In this document: positions 6,563 through 13,743 of the stretch, in pieces
How positions within the stretch are numbered: the first letter of the stretch is position 1
How the letters are laid out: each line of letters starts with the position of its first letter
IMG/VR virus record: IMGVR_UViG_3300005613_000306
Location: 1-29,743 of that record
Origin: a virus
Reading direction: 5' to 3' (one strand)
DNA: 29,743 nucleotides
Made by a program: the position numbers and the translations under genes
Notes under the pieces: generated by a model
Databases searched by the model: none
The model's input: the letters and a program-made list of their open reading frames with translations, nothing else
Told to the model about the DNA's origin: nothing

Positions 6563-6780
6563 AGATAGTAGAAAGGTTTTACCCTGCAAGCAAGGAGCGT
6601 TGGTACGGCATTACCGAAGTCGATGTTGTTGACGGAAAGCAAACGTACCCGTATGAAGACAAAGCCGAAGCGATGGCGGAGTTAAGGCTATTGAAGCTGA
6701 AGGAGCGTGGGCCGAAAGACAAGGGCAAGTTCAGAGACAAACAATACGAAAGCGCACTAAAAGCAACAGACAGGATATGA
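6559..6780 (+). CDS. Hypothetical basic protein, 73 aa
   Basis: Not recognised. 'MKIVERFYPASKERWYGITEVDV' is followed by a Lys/Arg-rich C-terminal half (RLLKLKERGPKDKGKFRDKQ), so the protein is strongly basic and could bind nucleic acid. It is coupled on both sides by 4-base ATGA overlaps. No known domain is evident. Confidence 0.6.
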   Translation: MKIVERFYPASKERWYGITEVDVVDGKQTYPYEDKAEAMAELRLLKLKERGPKDKGKFRDKQYESALKATDRI

Positions 6781-6917
6781 CGACTTACCCAGATGCAACG
6801 GAGGAAGATATTGTGCAAGCGGTTTATAACTGTTACAACTGTCCGTTTGCCCGTTTCAATGCCGTTATCCATTACAGGCGTTACGGGGTGTTCCCGTTCA
6901 ACCCACAACTAAATTAA
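6777..6917 (+). CDS. Small CxxC protein, 46 aa
   Basis: A 46-codon frame starts in an ATGA overlap with the previous stop and ends 2 bases before the next gene. The middle has 'YNCYNCPFARFN', a CxxC pair, followed by 'VIHYRRYGVFPF'. One CxxC alone could bind metal as a dimer or form a disulfide. Function unknown. The clean fit between neighbours is the main evidence. Confidence 0.55.
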   Translation: MTTYPDATEEDIVQAVYNCYNCPFARFNAVIHYRRYGVFPFNPQLN

Positions 6918-6919
6918 GT

Positions 6920-7123
6920 ATGAAAGCAGATATTAATTTAGTCATTGAACCGATAGACGTGAAAGTTTATGATAATGGCGTTGAATCTATGGCGCACTTG
7001 GATGCTGGTGATTGTATCTATAAAGACAAATCGGATTACTACATACTGATTGATGAAATAACTTACACTATACTTAGTGATACAATGGAGCAAATTAAAA
7101 CAGAGCCTTGGCTTTGTGATTGA
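6920..7123 (+). CDS. Hypothetical protein, 67 aa
   Basis: Not recognised. A small acidic, beta-rich protein (INLVIEPIDVKVYDNGVE... DYYILIDEITYTIL) ending 'TEPWLCD'. Base composition is AT-rich, as in the left accessory genes and unlike the terminase and tail genes. It starts 2 bases after its upstream neighbour and is followed by a 20-base gap. Confidence 0.6.
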   Translation: MKADINLVIEPIDVKVYDNGVESMAHLDAGDCIYKDKSDYYILIDEITYTILSDTMEQIKTEPWLCD

Positions 7124-7143
7124 TATAAACAACTAAACTAACT

Positions 7144-7317
7144 ATGAAACTAGGCGAATTTAAAGAACCATTAATTAACGGAATTGTTGCGTTGTTTTGG
7201 GCAGTACTATTTTTTATTCTGACAAGCAACAAGGATATTACCCTAGCATTGTTTATTGTTGTGCATCAAATGCACTCAGTAGCAACGTACTTCCGCAATA
7301 GAATAAACAATAAGTGA
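7144..7317 (+). CDS. Small membrane protein, 57 aa
   Basis: The protein reads MKLGEFKEPLINGIVALFWA, continues with 'VLFFILTSNKDITLALFIVVHQMH' and ends 'YFRNRINNK'. Two hydrophobic stretches (about residues 12-27 and 33-41) suggest a hairpin membrane protein with a basic tail. It immediately precedes the glycosyltransferase cassette, with its TGA overlapping the GTG start at 7314. Small membrane proteins next to phage glycosyltransferases are often flippase-like or immunity proteins, but no family is recognised here. Confidence 0.6.
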   Translation: MKLGEFKEPLINGIVALFWAVLFFILTSNKDITLALFIVVHQMHSVATYFRNRINNK

Positions 7318-7988
7318 TACCTAAAATACTGTTAGGAGCACCAATAAGCCAACGCAAGGCGTATGTACTTGACGAGTGGTTAAAGTTCATTAGGACGCTT
7401 ACCTATCCTAATTTACATATCATTCTAGTAGACAACAGCCCCGACCCGAACTGGCACAAGTCAATCAAAGGTTTTGACGTTAGGTACGTACCGCCAGTAG
7501 GTAGACCTGAAAAATACATTGCCGAGTCCCAAGAGGTCATTAGAAAGTACGCCCTAGCTAACGACTTTGATTACCTATTCAGTCTTGAGTGCGATAACTT
7601 TTGCCCTGTCAACACCATTGAGTTGCTACTGGCGCACCGCAAAGACAACGTAAACGTGCCGTACTTCCTAAAGGGCGATGAGCAAACAACCATAGGCGTA
7701 CAATTAGCAGGCATCAAATACAAAGACTACAAGCGTTACGATGTTATGCCGCCCTCGTTGAACATGGACTACATGAAAGGAAAGCTAATGACAGGCGTAC
7801 CGTCAATCGGTTGCAGCTTGTTTAGTCGTAGGTTGTTGGAGTTGCAGAAGTTCAGGCACGTATCGGACCAAGTAGGCAAGTATAGCGATAGTTGGTGGCA
7901 TTGGGATAGCATACGCAACGGCATAACACCATACGTAGACACAACATTATTCAGCGAACATAAAAGGAACAGAAAGTGGAAGCAATAG
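7314..7988 (+). CDS. GT-A type glycosyltransferase, 224 aa
   Basis: The N-terminal 'KILLGAPISQRKAYVLDEWLKFI...HIILVDNSPD' is the nucleotide-sugar binding start of a GT2-like enzyme. The DxD position is at residues 90-94 (SLECD), followed by 'GVPSIGCSLFSRRLL', 'WWHWDSIRNG' and a C-terminal 'FSEHKRN' with the late His typical of GT-A enzymes. The expected role is sugar transfer from a host nucleotide sugar to an unknown acceptor. It starts with GTG in a GTGA overlap with the small membrane protein and is the first gene of a tightly overlapping cassette. Confidence 0.8.
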   Translation: MIPKILLGAPISQRKAYVLDEWLKFIRTLTYPNLHIILVDNSPDPNWHKSIKGFDVRYVPPVGRPEKYIAESQEVIRKYALANDFDYLFSLECDNFCPVNTIELLLAHRKDNVNVPYFLKGDEQTTIGVQLAGIKYKDYKRYDVMPPSLNMDYMKGKLMTGVPSIGCSLFSRRLLELQKFRHVSDQVGKYSDSWWHWDSIRNGITPYVDTTLFSEHKRNRKWKQ

Positions 7989-8401
7989 ACATTTGGAACG
8001 AAAGAGTAAAGAACGAGCAAGAGTATTTGGAAATGTACCGTAACCTTGTGGAGTGCCTTAAAAGCGAACTATCAGAGGACGTAAAGGACAGCAAGTATTG
8101 GGACAAGAAAATAAACATCCGCCAAATCGAGAACGAGATAGCATCAAAAGAAATGTACCTTAACTCGTTGTTGAACGACAAAGCCCAACAGGAAGCAATG
8201 GTGAAGTTCAAGATGCACCTAGCGAAAGAAAAGGGCAGCGACATATTGAGGGCGGCACGTAACCCGTTAATGGCACGCAGCAACAGGGCAAACGAGTTGG
8301 AGGGCATACTAAAGGAAAAGCACGAGAACGGCACGGAAAGTTGGGCGGACTGGATATGGCGTATCAACGAGGTGCTTAACAAACTGCAAGCGTTGAAATG
8401 A
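7976..8401 (+). CDS. Coiled-coil protein in the glycosyltransferase cassette, 141 aa
   Basis: No enzyme motif. Almost the whole chain is charged and helical (ENEIASKEMYLNSLLNDKAQ, AMVKFKMHLAKEKG), ending in 'ESWADWIWRINEVLNKLQALK'. It starts at GTG 7976, inside the end of the preceding gene (13-base overlap), and stops in an ATGA overlap with the next. The strict coupling suggests a partner or scaffold for the surrounding transferases; this is an inference from context only. No similar phage protein is recalled. Confidence 0.6.
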   Translation: MEAIDIWNERVKNEQEYLEMYRNLVECLKSELSEDVKDSKYWDKKINIRQIENEIASKEMYLNSLLNDKAQQEAMVKFKMHLAKEKGSDILRAARNPLMARSNRANELEGILKEKHENGTESWADWIWRINEVLNKLQALK

Positions 8402-8979
8402 TAACACTATTGCAGCCGTGGTACGTGTCCACCAACAAAGCCCGTCAAAAGGAACTTGAAATATGCTTGCATAACAACCTAGCAAACGAGCACATCACAA
8501 AGGTAGTGTTGTACTGTGAGCATGAGTGCAAGGTAGAGCACCCCAAGTTAGTCAAGGTAATAATCAACCGCAGGGCAATGTACAACGATATGCTAAGCGG
8601 ACGTGGCATAGTAGTGTTAGCCAATACGGATATTTACTTTGATGACACAATAGAGTTAGCCAAAGGCATAAAGGAAAACGAATGTTACGCCCTATCAAGA
8701 TGGGACGTTAAAGGCAATAAGATAGTTCCCTTCCACGGTACGGACACGCAAGACGTTTGGATATTCAACAACCCTAATTTGAAAGTTGGTGATTACGGAA
8801 TGGGTATGCCGGGATGTGATAACAGGATAGCCAAGGAGATACTGGACGCAGGTTATAAGATAACGAACCCTTGTATGAGCATAAAGGCATTACACCTTCA
8901 CGAAACGGGCTATCGTACCTATACCGCCAAAGATACCGTTCACGGATTATATCACTACGTTATACCTTGTTACTTATGA
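8398..8979 (+). CDS. Glycosyltransferase-like protein, 193 aa
   Basis: Conserved blocks are 'VVLANTDIYFD' (residues 72-82, NTD in the DxD position), 'YALSRWD' (97-103), 'TDTQDVWIF' (115-123), 'GMPGCDNRIAKEILDAGYKITNP' (137-158 region) and the late histidines 'ALHLHETGYRTY'. This block order is typical of a GT-A-like family found near sugar-modification genes in phages and bacteria. Length is normal. The acceptor is unknown. It is coupled to both neighbours by ATGA overlaps. Confidence 0.75.
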   Translation: MITLLQPWYVSTNKARQKELEICLHNNLANEHITKVVLYCEHECKVEHPKLVKVIINRRAMYNDMLSGRGIVVLANTDIYFDDTIELAKGIKENECYALSRWDVKGNKIVPFHGTDTQDVWIFNNPNLKVGDYGMGMPGCDNRIAKEILDAGYKITNPCMSIKALHLHETGYRTYTAKDTVHGLYHYVIPCYL

Positions 8980-9863
8980 AAGTGCTATACATATCACTAG
9001 GTAGACACCAAACCAGTCTAGAGCAAGCCCTTAGAGGTATTGCCAGTGAGTTTAAACAAATAGACTGGACAGAGAACCCGTCAACGTTAGATGCAGCTAT
9101 TAAAAGCGTTCTATTGACGTTTAGCCCCGACCTAACATTCATGCAGCTGCAACGGGAAGGGCTGGTGAAGCCCGAAACGCTGCAAATGATTAGCGGCAAA
9201 AAATACAATTGGACGGGCGATGTGCGTACACCGATACCGCAATGGTACAAGACGTTAGCCCCGTACTTTGATTTGACTTTATTCAGTAACGGGAACGATG
9301 TAGAAGAGTTTAAACGCTTGGGCTTACGTAGCGAGTTCCTAAATATAGGGTTCGAGGAAAAGGACTACAACCTAGATGGAGCAAAGATAGATAGCGGTGT
9401 GGTATTTATGGGCAACAACTACGTTAACCAGTTCCCGTTATCCAAGTTCAGAGCCGACATGGTAAAAGCGTTACCGTTTATCGAGGTATACGGTGGCAAC
9501 TGGGCAAACGCCAAAGGCGACCTTAACAACGACCCACAAAAGGAAGCCGCAATTTACAGGGGTTGTAAAATGGCTATCAACTTATCACACTTTGACTACG
9601 ACAGATATTCGAGCGACAGGATGTTACGTATAATGGCTTGCGGTGCGTTCTGTTTATCGCACCACTACAAAGGCATCGAAAAGGATTTTGAAGTAGGTGT
9701 AGACCTTGTTACATGGCGCACGTTTGACGAACTAAAGGAACTGGTACAATATTACTCAAGCCGTCCTAACGAAGCCCTAGCGATAGCCGCTAACGGTTGC
9801 GAAAAGGTATGGGAAAAACATAAATGGAGCGATAGGATAAATGATTTACTTAAACTGGCATAG
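8976..9863 (+). CDS. GT-B type glycosyltransferase (Glyco_trans_1_2-like), 295 aa
   Basis: The start MKVLYISLGRHQTSL matches a GT-B N-domain. The C-terminal half has 'MLRIMACGAFCLSHHYKGIEKDFEVGVDLVTW...ELVQYYSSRPNEALAIAANG', the donor-binding signature of PF13524/CgeB-type enzymes, and ends 'EKHKWSDRINDLLKL'. The ATG at 8976 is chosen because it gives an ATGA overlap and a normal N-terminus; extending to 8871 would add 35 residues out of the preceding gene. The 3' end overlaps the next gene by 23 bases. Confidence 0.85.
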   Translation: MKVLYISLGRHQTSLEQALRGIASEFKQIDWTENPSTLDAAIKSVLLTFSPDLTFMQLQREGLVKPETLQMISGKKYNWTGDVRTPIPQWYKTLAPYFDLTLFSNGNDVEEFKRLGLRSEFLNIGFEEKDYNLDGAKIDSGVVFMGNNYVNQFPLSKFRADMVKALPFIEVYGGNWANAKGDLNNDPQKEAAIYRGCKMAINLSHFDYDRYSSDRMLRIMACGAFCLSHHYKGIEKDFEVGVDLVTWRTFDELKELVQYYSSRPNEALAIAANGCEKVWEKHKWSDRINDLLKLA

Positions 9864-10557
9864 GTCTGCAAACTTTGGCGACAGGCTTAGCAAGATAATA
9901 GCCGAATACCTATCTAAAGATACGGTAGTCACCTACAATGGCGAGCACTTGGAACATTATATGCTCGTAGGTAGTATAGCAAACCACGCCAATGAGAACA
10001 CAATCATTTGGGGTGCAGGTGTAGCCAACACAAACGACTACATAACCAAGGTAAAAGCCGTGCCAATGATAAGAGGCTTGTTGAGCAAAGAGATAGCGGA
10101 GCGCAGCGGTAACGTAGTGGGTAAGGTGGGCGACCCCGTTTTGCTCATGCCACAGATTTACAAGCCCAAAGTAACCAAAAAATACAAGCTAGGTATAATT
10201 CCGCACGTTGTGGAATATCTAGGTGTAGCCACTAGGTACATGGAGCATGACGACTATCTTGTTATCGACCTATGTAAGCACCCTTACGAAGTAATTAATG
10301 ACATATTGTCATGCGAGAAAACCATTAGCAGTAGCTTACATGGCATAATTGCCTCACACGCTTACGGAGTGCCTTGCGAGTGGGTTAGGTTCTCGAATAA
10401 AATAGGTGGTGATGGTTTCAAATATTTTGATTATTTTAGCAGCGTTGGTATACCGATGCACGATGTGATAGATTTGGAACACTCGCACCAATATATTGAG
10501 ATACCTAATTACGAAATAAAACATAACCTAACATTAAAAGACAATCCATTCTTATGA
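9841..10557 (+). CDS. Polysaccharide pyruvyl transferase family protein, 238 aa
   Basis: The protein shows the family's blocks in order: 'ANFGDRLSK' (residues 10-18), 'IIWGAGVAN', 'VGDPVLLMP', 'KLGIIPHVVEY' and 'SSSLHGIIASHAYGVPCEW'. PF04230 enzymes transfer pyruvate from phosphoenolpyruvate to sugar hydroxyls of exopolysaccharides, cell-wall polymers or N-glycans, adding a negative charge. At 238 residues it is shorter than many members (about 300 or more), but the core is complete. It overlaps the upstream glycosyltransferase by 23 bases and the downstream methyltransferase by 4, so it belongs to the same cassette. A pyruvyl transferase in a phage is unusual. Confidence 0.88.
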   Translation: MIYLNWHRSANFGDRLSKIIAEYLSKDTVVTYNGEHLEHYMLVGSIANHANENTIIWGAGVANTNDYITKVKAVPMIRGLLSKEIAERSGNVVGKVGDPVLLMPQIYKPKVTKKYKLGIIPHVVEYLGVATRYMEHDDYLVIDLCKHPYEVINDILSCEKTISSSLHGIIASHAYGVPCEWVRFSNKIGGDGFKYFDYFSSVGIPMHDVIDLEHSHQYIEIPNYEIKHNLTLKDNPFL

Positions 10558-11105
10558 GCGACGCATTTAACAGGGATAACCATTTACATGAGAAGTTCAA
10601 GCAACTGATTGAAGATAACGCTATCGAAGTAGTTATCGAAACGGGTACTTATCATGGTAGGAGCACACGGGCTTTTGCTGATATGGGCGTATTGGTTCAC
10701 AGTGTGGACAGCAACTCAAGTTACCTAGCCGAAGCAAGGAACTACATAGGTAATATGGCAAACGTAATGTTGCACCACGGTAACAGCCCCGACTTTCTAA
10801 GGGTTATACTTCCGACATTGAAAGACAAGAAGGTGCTTATGTTCTTGGATGCGCATTGGGAGCACCATTGCCCGTTGATTGACGAACTGGAAATAATAGC
10901 CAAAAGCGGTGTAAAGCCGATTATCGCAATCCACGATTTCAAAGTACCTGACAAGGACTTTGGTTTCGATGTGTACCACGGTCAGCCGTTCGAGTGGTCG
11001 TGGATTGAGCCGAGCGTTAAAAAGATTTACGATAAATTCACCCATTACTACAACACCGAAGCCGCAGGCGCAAAGCGTGGAGTAGTATTCATAGAACCTA
11101 AATAA
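10554..11105 (+). CDS. SAM-dependent methyltransferase, 183 aa
   Basis: Motif I is 'VVIETGTYHGRSTRAFAD' (residues 27-43), the acidic ribose-binding residue is Asp52 ('VHSVDSNSSY'), and 'MFLDAHWEHHCPLIDEL' (96-112) is a hallmark of class I methyltransferases that act on sugars or lipids in glycan clusters. The rest of the fold ('IIAIHDFKVPD') is present, and the length is normal for a minimal enzyme. The likely acceptor is a sugar made by the neighbouring enzymes, but this is inferred from context. Confidence 0.8.
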   Translation: MSDAFNRDNHLHEKFKQLIEDNAIEVVIETGTYHGRSTRAFADMGVLVHSVDSNSSYLAEARNYIGNMANVMLHHGNSPDFLRVILPTLKDKKVLMFLDAHWEHHCPLIDELEIIAKSGVKPIIAIHDFKVPDKDFGFDVYHGQPFEWSWIEPSVKKIYDKFTHYYNTEAAGAKRGVVFIEPK

Positions 11106-11106
11106 C

Positions 11107-11937
11107 ATGGACACAAAACAATTCTTCAAGAACTTTCCCGTAATGCCCAAAAAGGTGTATTCGCAAACAGGCGAAGAGGGAATACTGGAATACATTTTTA
11201 GCCACTTCCCACCCAAAGGCAAATACCTAGTCGATTTCGGGGCAGGTGACGGTGTTAATTTAAGCAACTCACAACTACTATTGCAAAACGGCTGGCAAGG
11301 TCTTAGGATGGACGGTAAGGCCGCTGGTGATGTAAAACAGGAATACATCACAGCCGAAAACATCGTACCGTTATTCAAAAAATACCAAGTTCCGCAAACA
11401 TTCGACCTATTGAGCATCGATATGGATGGTAACGACTATTGGGTATTGAAAGAAATACTAAAGGTTTACAAGCCGTTGGTTATCGTAGCCGAGATAAACG
11501 GGTGCTTAGAGCCATACCAAAGCGTAGCGATGAAGTACAACCCTACGCACGTACATGAGGGCAACGACTATTATGGCGCAAGTTTCCAAGCGTTCAAAGA
11601 ACTATGCAAGGATTATGTAGTGGTGCACAACCGCCATAACCTTAACATCTTTTTGGTGCACAAGGATTTGATAGGCAACATCGAAAGCCCCGTTACTTGT
11701 ATCAGAGACCAGTACCACCACCACAGCCCTAACCGTGAGTGGGTGGCTAACCCTATTGAGGTTGAAGTTGTTGGCGTGGAGTATGACGAAGTAGCACCCG
11801 ATGGCACGGAGTTTATACCGTTTGAGGGCAGCGATATTGAAGCGAAAGTGAACGCTTATAAGGAGCGTTTCCCAGCAGATGATGAGCAACCAGTACCAGC
11901 ACCGAAAAGACGTGGCAGACCTAAAAAAAGCAAATGA
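11107..11937 (+). CDS. FkbM-like methyltransferase with AT-hook-like tail, 276 aa
   Basis: Residues 18-50 ('YSQTGEEGILEYIF', 'YLVDFGAGDG') and 104-130 ('SIDMDGNDYWVLK... VIVAEIN') follow the FkbM-type O-methyltransferase layout. The C-terminal 30 residues are Pro- and Lys-rich and end 'PAPKRRGRPKKSK'. RGRP flanked by Lys/Arg is an AT-hook core, which would bind AT-rich DNA or simply act as a basic tether. The tail is not part of the methyltransferase fold. It starts 1 base after the preceding stop and overlaps the next gene by 4 bases. Confidence 0.78.
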   Translation: MDTKQFFKNFPVMPKKVYSQTGEEGILEYIFSHFPPKGKYLVDFGAGDGVNLSNSQLLLQNGWQGLRMDGKAAGDVKQEYITAENIVPLFKKYQVPQTFDLLSIDMDGNDYWVLKEILKVYKPLVIVAEINGCLEPYQSVAMKYNPTHVHEGNDYYGASFQAFKELCKDYVVVHNRHNLNIFLVHKDLIGNIESPVTCIRDQYHHHSPNREWVANPIEVEVVGVEYDEVAPDGTEFIPFEGSDIEAKVNAYKERFPADDEQPVPAPKRRGRPKKSK

Positions 11938-12668
11938 AATTAGCGGCAGTATACAACGTATGGGACGGATTAGAGCACTTGGATAAGTCCATAAGCCTAA
12001 TATACCCTTTTGTCTACCATGTTATTCTAGTTTGGCAGGACGTGAGCAACTTTGGTGAGCACAACCCCGACACGGCAACAATGGTGCAAGTGTTGGCTAC
12101 TAAATACCCAAAGGTAAAGCACCTACACTATTCACCTGATGTAAGCAAGGGCGGTACAAAGAACGAAGCCGACAAGCGTTTCAAAGGCACTATGCTGGCA
12201 AAGGAATTAGGGTCTACCCATTTCCTGCATATCGACACGGACGAATATTACGTACCTAGCGACTTTGAAAAGGGCAAGGCGTTTGTTTTAGAGCACAACT
12301 TGGACACAAGCTATTGCAGGTTGGTTACGTATTTCAAACAACCTAATTACAGGCTTGAGCCGTTGGAAAGTTACTACGTACCGTTTATTTGTAAAATCAC
12401 ATCTTGCAATATCGGTGGATTTAGGGTGTATGTAGACCCGACACGTGGCACAAGTCCAGTAGGGCGTTGCAAAGAAGTTCCGATACTAATGCACCACATG
12501 AGTTATGTTAGAAATGACATGGCTATGAAGCTACGCAACAGCAGCGCACGGGTTAACATCAGGAACATGGAGCAGCGGCTAAAAGAAATTAACGATTGGC
12601 AGTTAGGGCAACCGCACCCGTTTATGGCAGGGTTCAATATAATCGAAACTGAAAACTTGTTTGGTTGA
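11934..12668 (+). CDS. GT-A type glycosyltransferase, 244 aa
   Basis: 'AAVYNVWDGLEHLDKSISLIYPFVYHVILVWQD' is a GT2-like N-terminus, and 'HFLHIDTDEYYVPSDF' (residues 97-112) carries the metal-binding DxD (D101-T-D103). The C-terminal half has 'HHMSYVRNDMAMKLRNSSA', a feature of enzymes that use a late His-His pair. It is the last gene of the cassette and is followed by a strong terminator. The acceptor is unknown. Confidence 0.8.
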   Translation: MKLAAVYNVWDGLEHLDKSISLIYPFVYHVILVWQDVSNFGEHNPDTATMVQVLATKYPKVKHLHYSPDVSKGGTKNEADKRFKGTMLAKELGSTHFLHIDTDEYYVPSDFEKGKAFVLEHNLDTSYCRLVTYFKQPNYRLEPLESYYVPFICKITSCNIGGFRVYVDPTRGTSPVGRCKEVPILMHHMSYVRNDMAMKLRNSSARVNIRNMEQRLKEINDWQLGQPHPFMAGFNIIETENLFG

Positions 12669-12703
12669 AAGAATAGTGCTACCTTAGCATTGTTGTTAGT
12701 GGT

Positions 12704-12732
12704 AAGCCCAACCCCGTAAGGTTGGGTTTTTT
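12704..12732 (+). terminator. Intrinsic terminator after the glycosylation cassette
   Basis: CCCAACC (12707-12713) pairs perfectly with GGTTGGG (12720-12726) around a 6-base loop and is followed by six T (12727-12732). It closes the cassette and insulates it from the tail module that starts 70 bases later. Confidence 0.9.
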
Positions 12733-12748
12733 ATTGCCTAAAAAATAA

Positions 12749-12765
12749 TTTAGGTTAGTCTAAAA
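12749..12765 (+). promoter_or_regulatory. Candidate operator A (shared with 24017-24034)
   Basis: The reverse complement of this 17-mer is TTTTAGACTAACCTAAA, which differs by one base from 24017-24033 (TTTTAGACTAATCTAAA). The motif is a near-palindrome with TTTAG/CTAAA half-sites. It ends 3 bases before the -33 TTG of the promoter for gene 12804. The position just upstream of -33 is typical of an activator site. Confidence 0.6.
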
Positions 12766-12768
12766 CTA

Positions 12769-12799
12769 TTGTTTGGTAACTCTAAATTTATTATATTTG
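12769..12799 (+). promoter_or_regulatory. Promoter of the tail module
   Basis: TTG at 12769-12771, a 20-base spacer and a perfect TATATTTG at 12792-12799. The ATG at 12804 follows after only 4 bases (GGGC), predicting a leaderless or almost leaderless transcript. Spacer length and box-to-ATG distance equal those of the promoter at 6201-6231. Confidence 0.85.
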
Positions 12800-12803
12800 G
12801 GGC

Positions 12804-13280
12804 ATGGCAACCCTAAAGACCGTTATCGACATACTGCAAACCACAGCCGAAGCAATGGCAGGGCTTAACGGTTTCATATACGGCAACCGCTCGGAGATTA
12901 ATACGTTAGGCGAAAAGAACTATCCTTTATTGTTGGTTGACCGCAATTTAACCATAACGTCAATGGAGTTGATAGGTGGGCGCAGGGTGTATTCTGTTTT
13001 GTTCCAGTTTTTCAGTTTATATCACAGGGACTTGGAAGCGCAAGATGTAGACCAAGACGCACAAGAGGCGTTATTGGTTGTTGCCGAACAGTATCTAAAG
13101 GAAATACGAAGACGTTTTAAGTTAGACCAAAGGATTAGGATAATCAACGACACCGTGAACAACGGGGACTTCACTTTCAACTACACCAACGATAGGTTAT
13201 TGAGGTTGCAGTTCACAGTCCCGATTGAGGTATTTGATAACAGCTGCAACAACGGGGTGTTCAACTATGGAGTTAGCTAA
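12804..13280 (+). CDS. Tail terminator/completion-like protein, 158 aa
   Basis: A small alpha/beta protein with 'TVIDILQTTAEAMAGLNGFIYG', 'NYPLLLVDRNLTIT', 'YSVLFQFFSLYHRDLEAQD', a long amphipathic helix and a C-terminal strand 'LLRLQFTVPIEVFDN'. This resembles the short head-tail joining or tail terminator proteins placed next to gp10-like genes in Bacteroidota phages. The role at the tail end is inferred from architecture and from the next gene. It is the first gene of the unit behind promoter 12769-12799. Confidence 0.55.
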   Translation: MATLKTVIDILQTTAEAMAGLNGFIYGNRSEINTLGEKNYPLLLVDRNLTITSMELIGGRRVYSVLFQFFSLYHRDLEAQDVDQDAQEALLVVAEQYLKEIRRRFKLDQRIRIINDTVNNGDFTFNYTNDRLLRLQFTVPIEVFDNSCNNGVFNYGVS

Positions 13281-13743
13281 CTTACGCAAGGAACTTGAAA
13301 TAGTAGGTGCGTTTATGGCTAACGTATTGATTGCTGAATTGTATGCAAAGGGCAAGGTAGCAAGCGGCAACCTAGTGGATAGTGTGGAATTTCAGATTGT
13401 AGAAAAAGACGACAGGGTCGTTGTTGACCTTTTGGCAGATAGGTACATTATCAACGTAAGCCAAGGGCGCAAAGCAGGCTATCCAAGTGGGGGTGATGGG
13501 TCATTCCTAAAAGCGTTGATTGAGTGGGTCAAGATTAAGAGCATTGAAACCGAGGACAAGAAAGTAAAGGCGGCAGCATGGGCAATCCGTGAAGCGATAT
13601 TCAAGCGTGGCATACCAGCAACCAATGTGATAGAGTTTGCGATTGAAGAGATAGATAAGCAAGTTGACGCAATGGTTCGTGAAGCGATATTCAAAGACAT
13701 CAAGCTCCACTTTGACGGGGTGATAGACAGGCTAAACAGATGA
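13267..13743 (+). CDS. HK97 gp10-like head-tail/tail completion protein, 158 aa
   Basis: The pattern 'GKVASGNLVDSVEFQIVEKDDRVVVDLLADRYIINVSQGRKAG', followed by 'KALIEWVKIK' and 'KAAAWAIREAIFKRGIPATNVIEFAI', is that of gp10-like neck proteins: an early S-G-x-L-x-x-S motif, a beta core, then helices with a K/R-G-I-P element. The start at 13267 is preferred over the in-frame ATG at 13225 because MELANLRKELE is a natural N-terminus and it limits the overlap with the preceding gene to 14 bases. It overlaps the next start by 4 bases. Confidence 0.7.
   Translation: MELANLRKELEIVGAFMANVLIAELYAKGKVASGNLVDSVEFQIVEKDDRVVVDLLADRYIINVSQGRKAGYPSGGDGSFLKALIEWVKIKSIETEDKKVKAAAWAIREAIFKRGIPATNVIEFAIEEIDKQVDAMVREAIFKDIKLHFDGVIDRLNR

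Noticed and set aside
8871-8975. Earlier ATG for the GT-B gene at 8976
   Set aside because: It would add 35 residues translated from inside the previous gene; MKVLYISLG at 8976 is the natural N-terminus with an ATGA overlap.
12669-12803. tRNA or small RNA in the 135-base intergenic region
   Set aside because: No cloverleaf is found; the region is explained by a terminator, an operator and a promoter.
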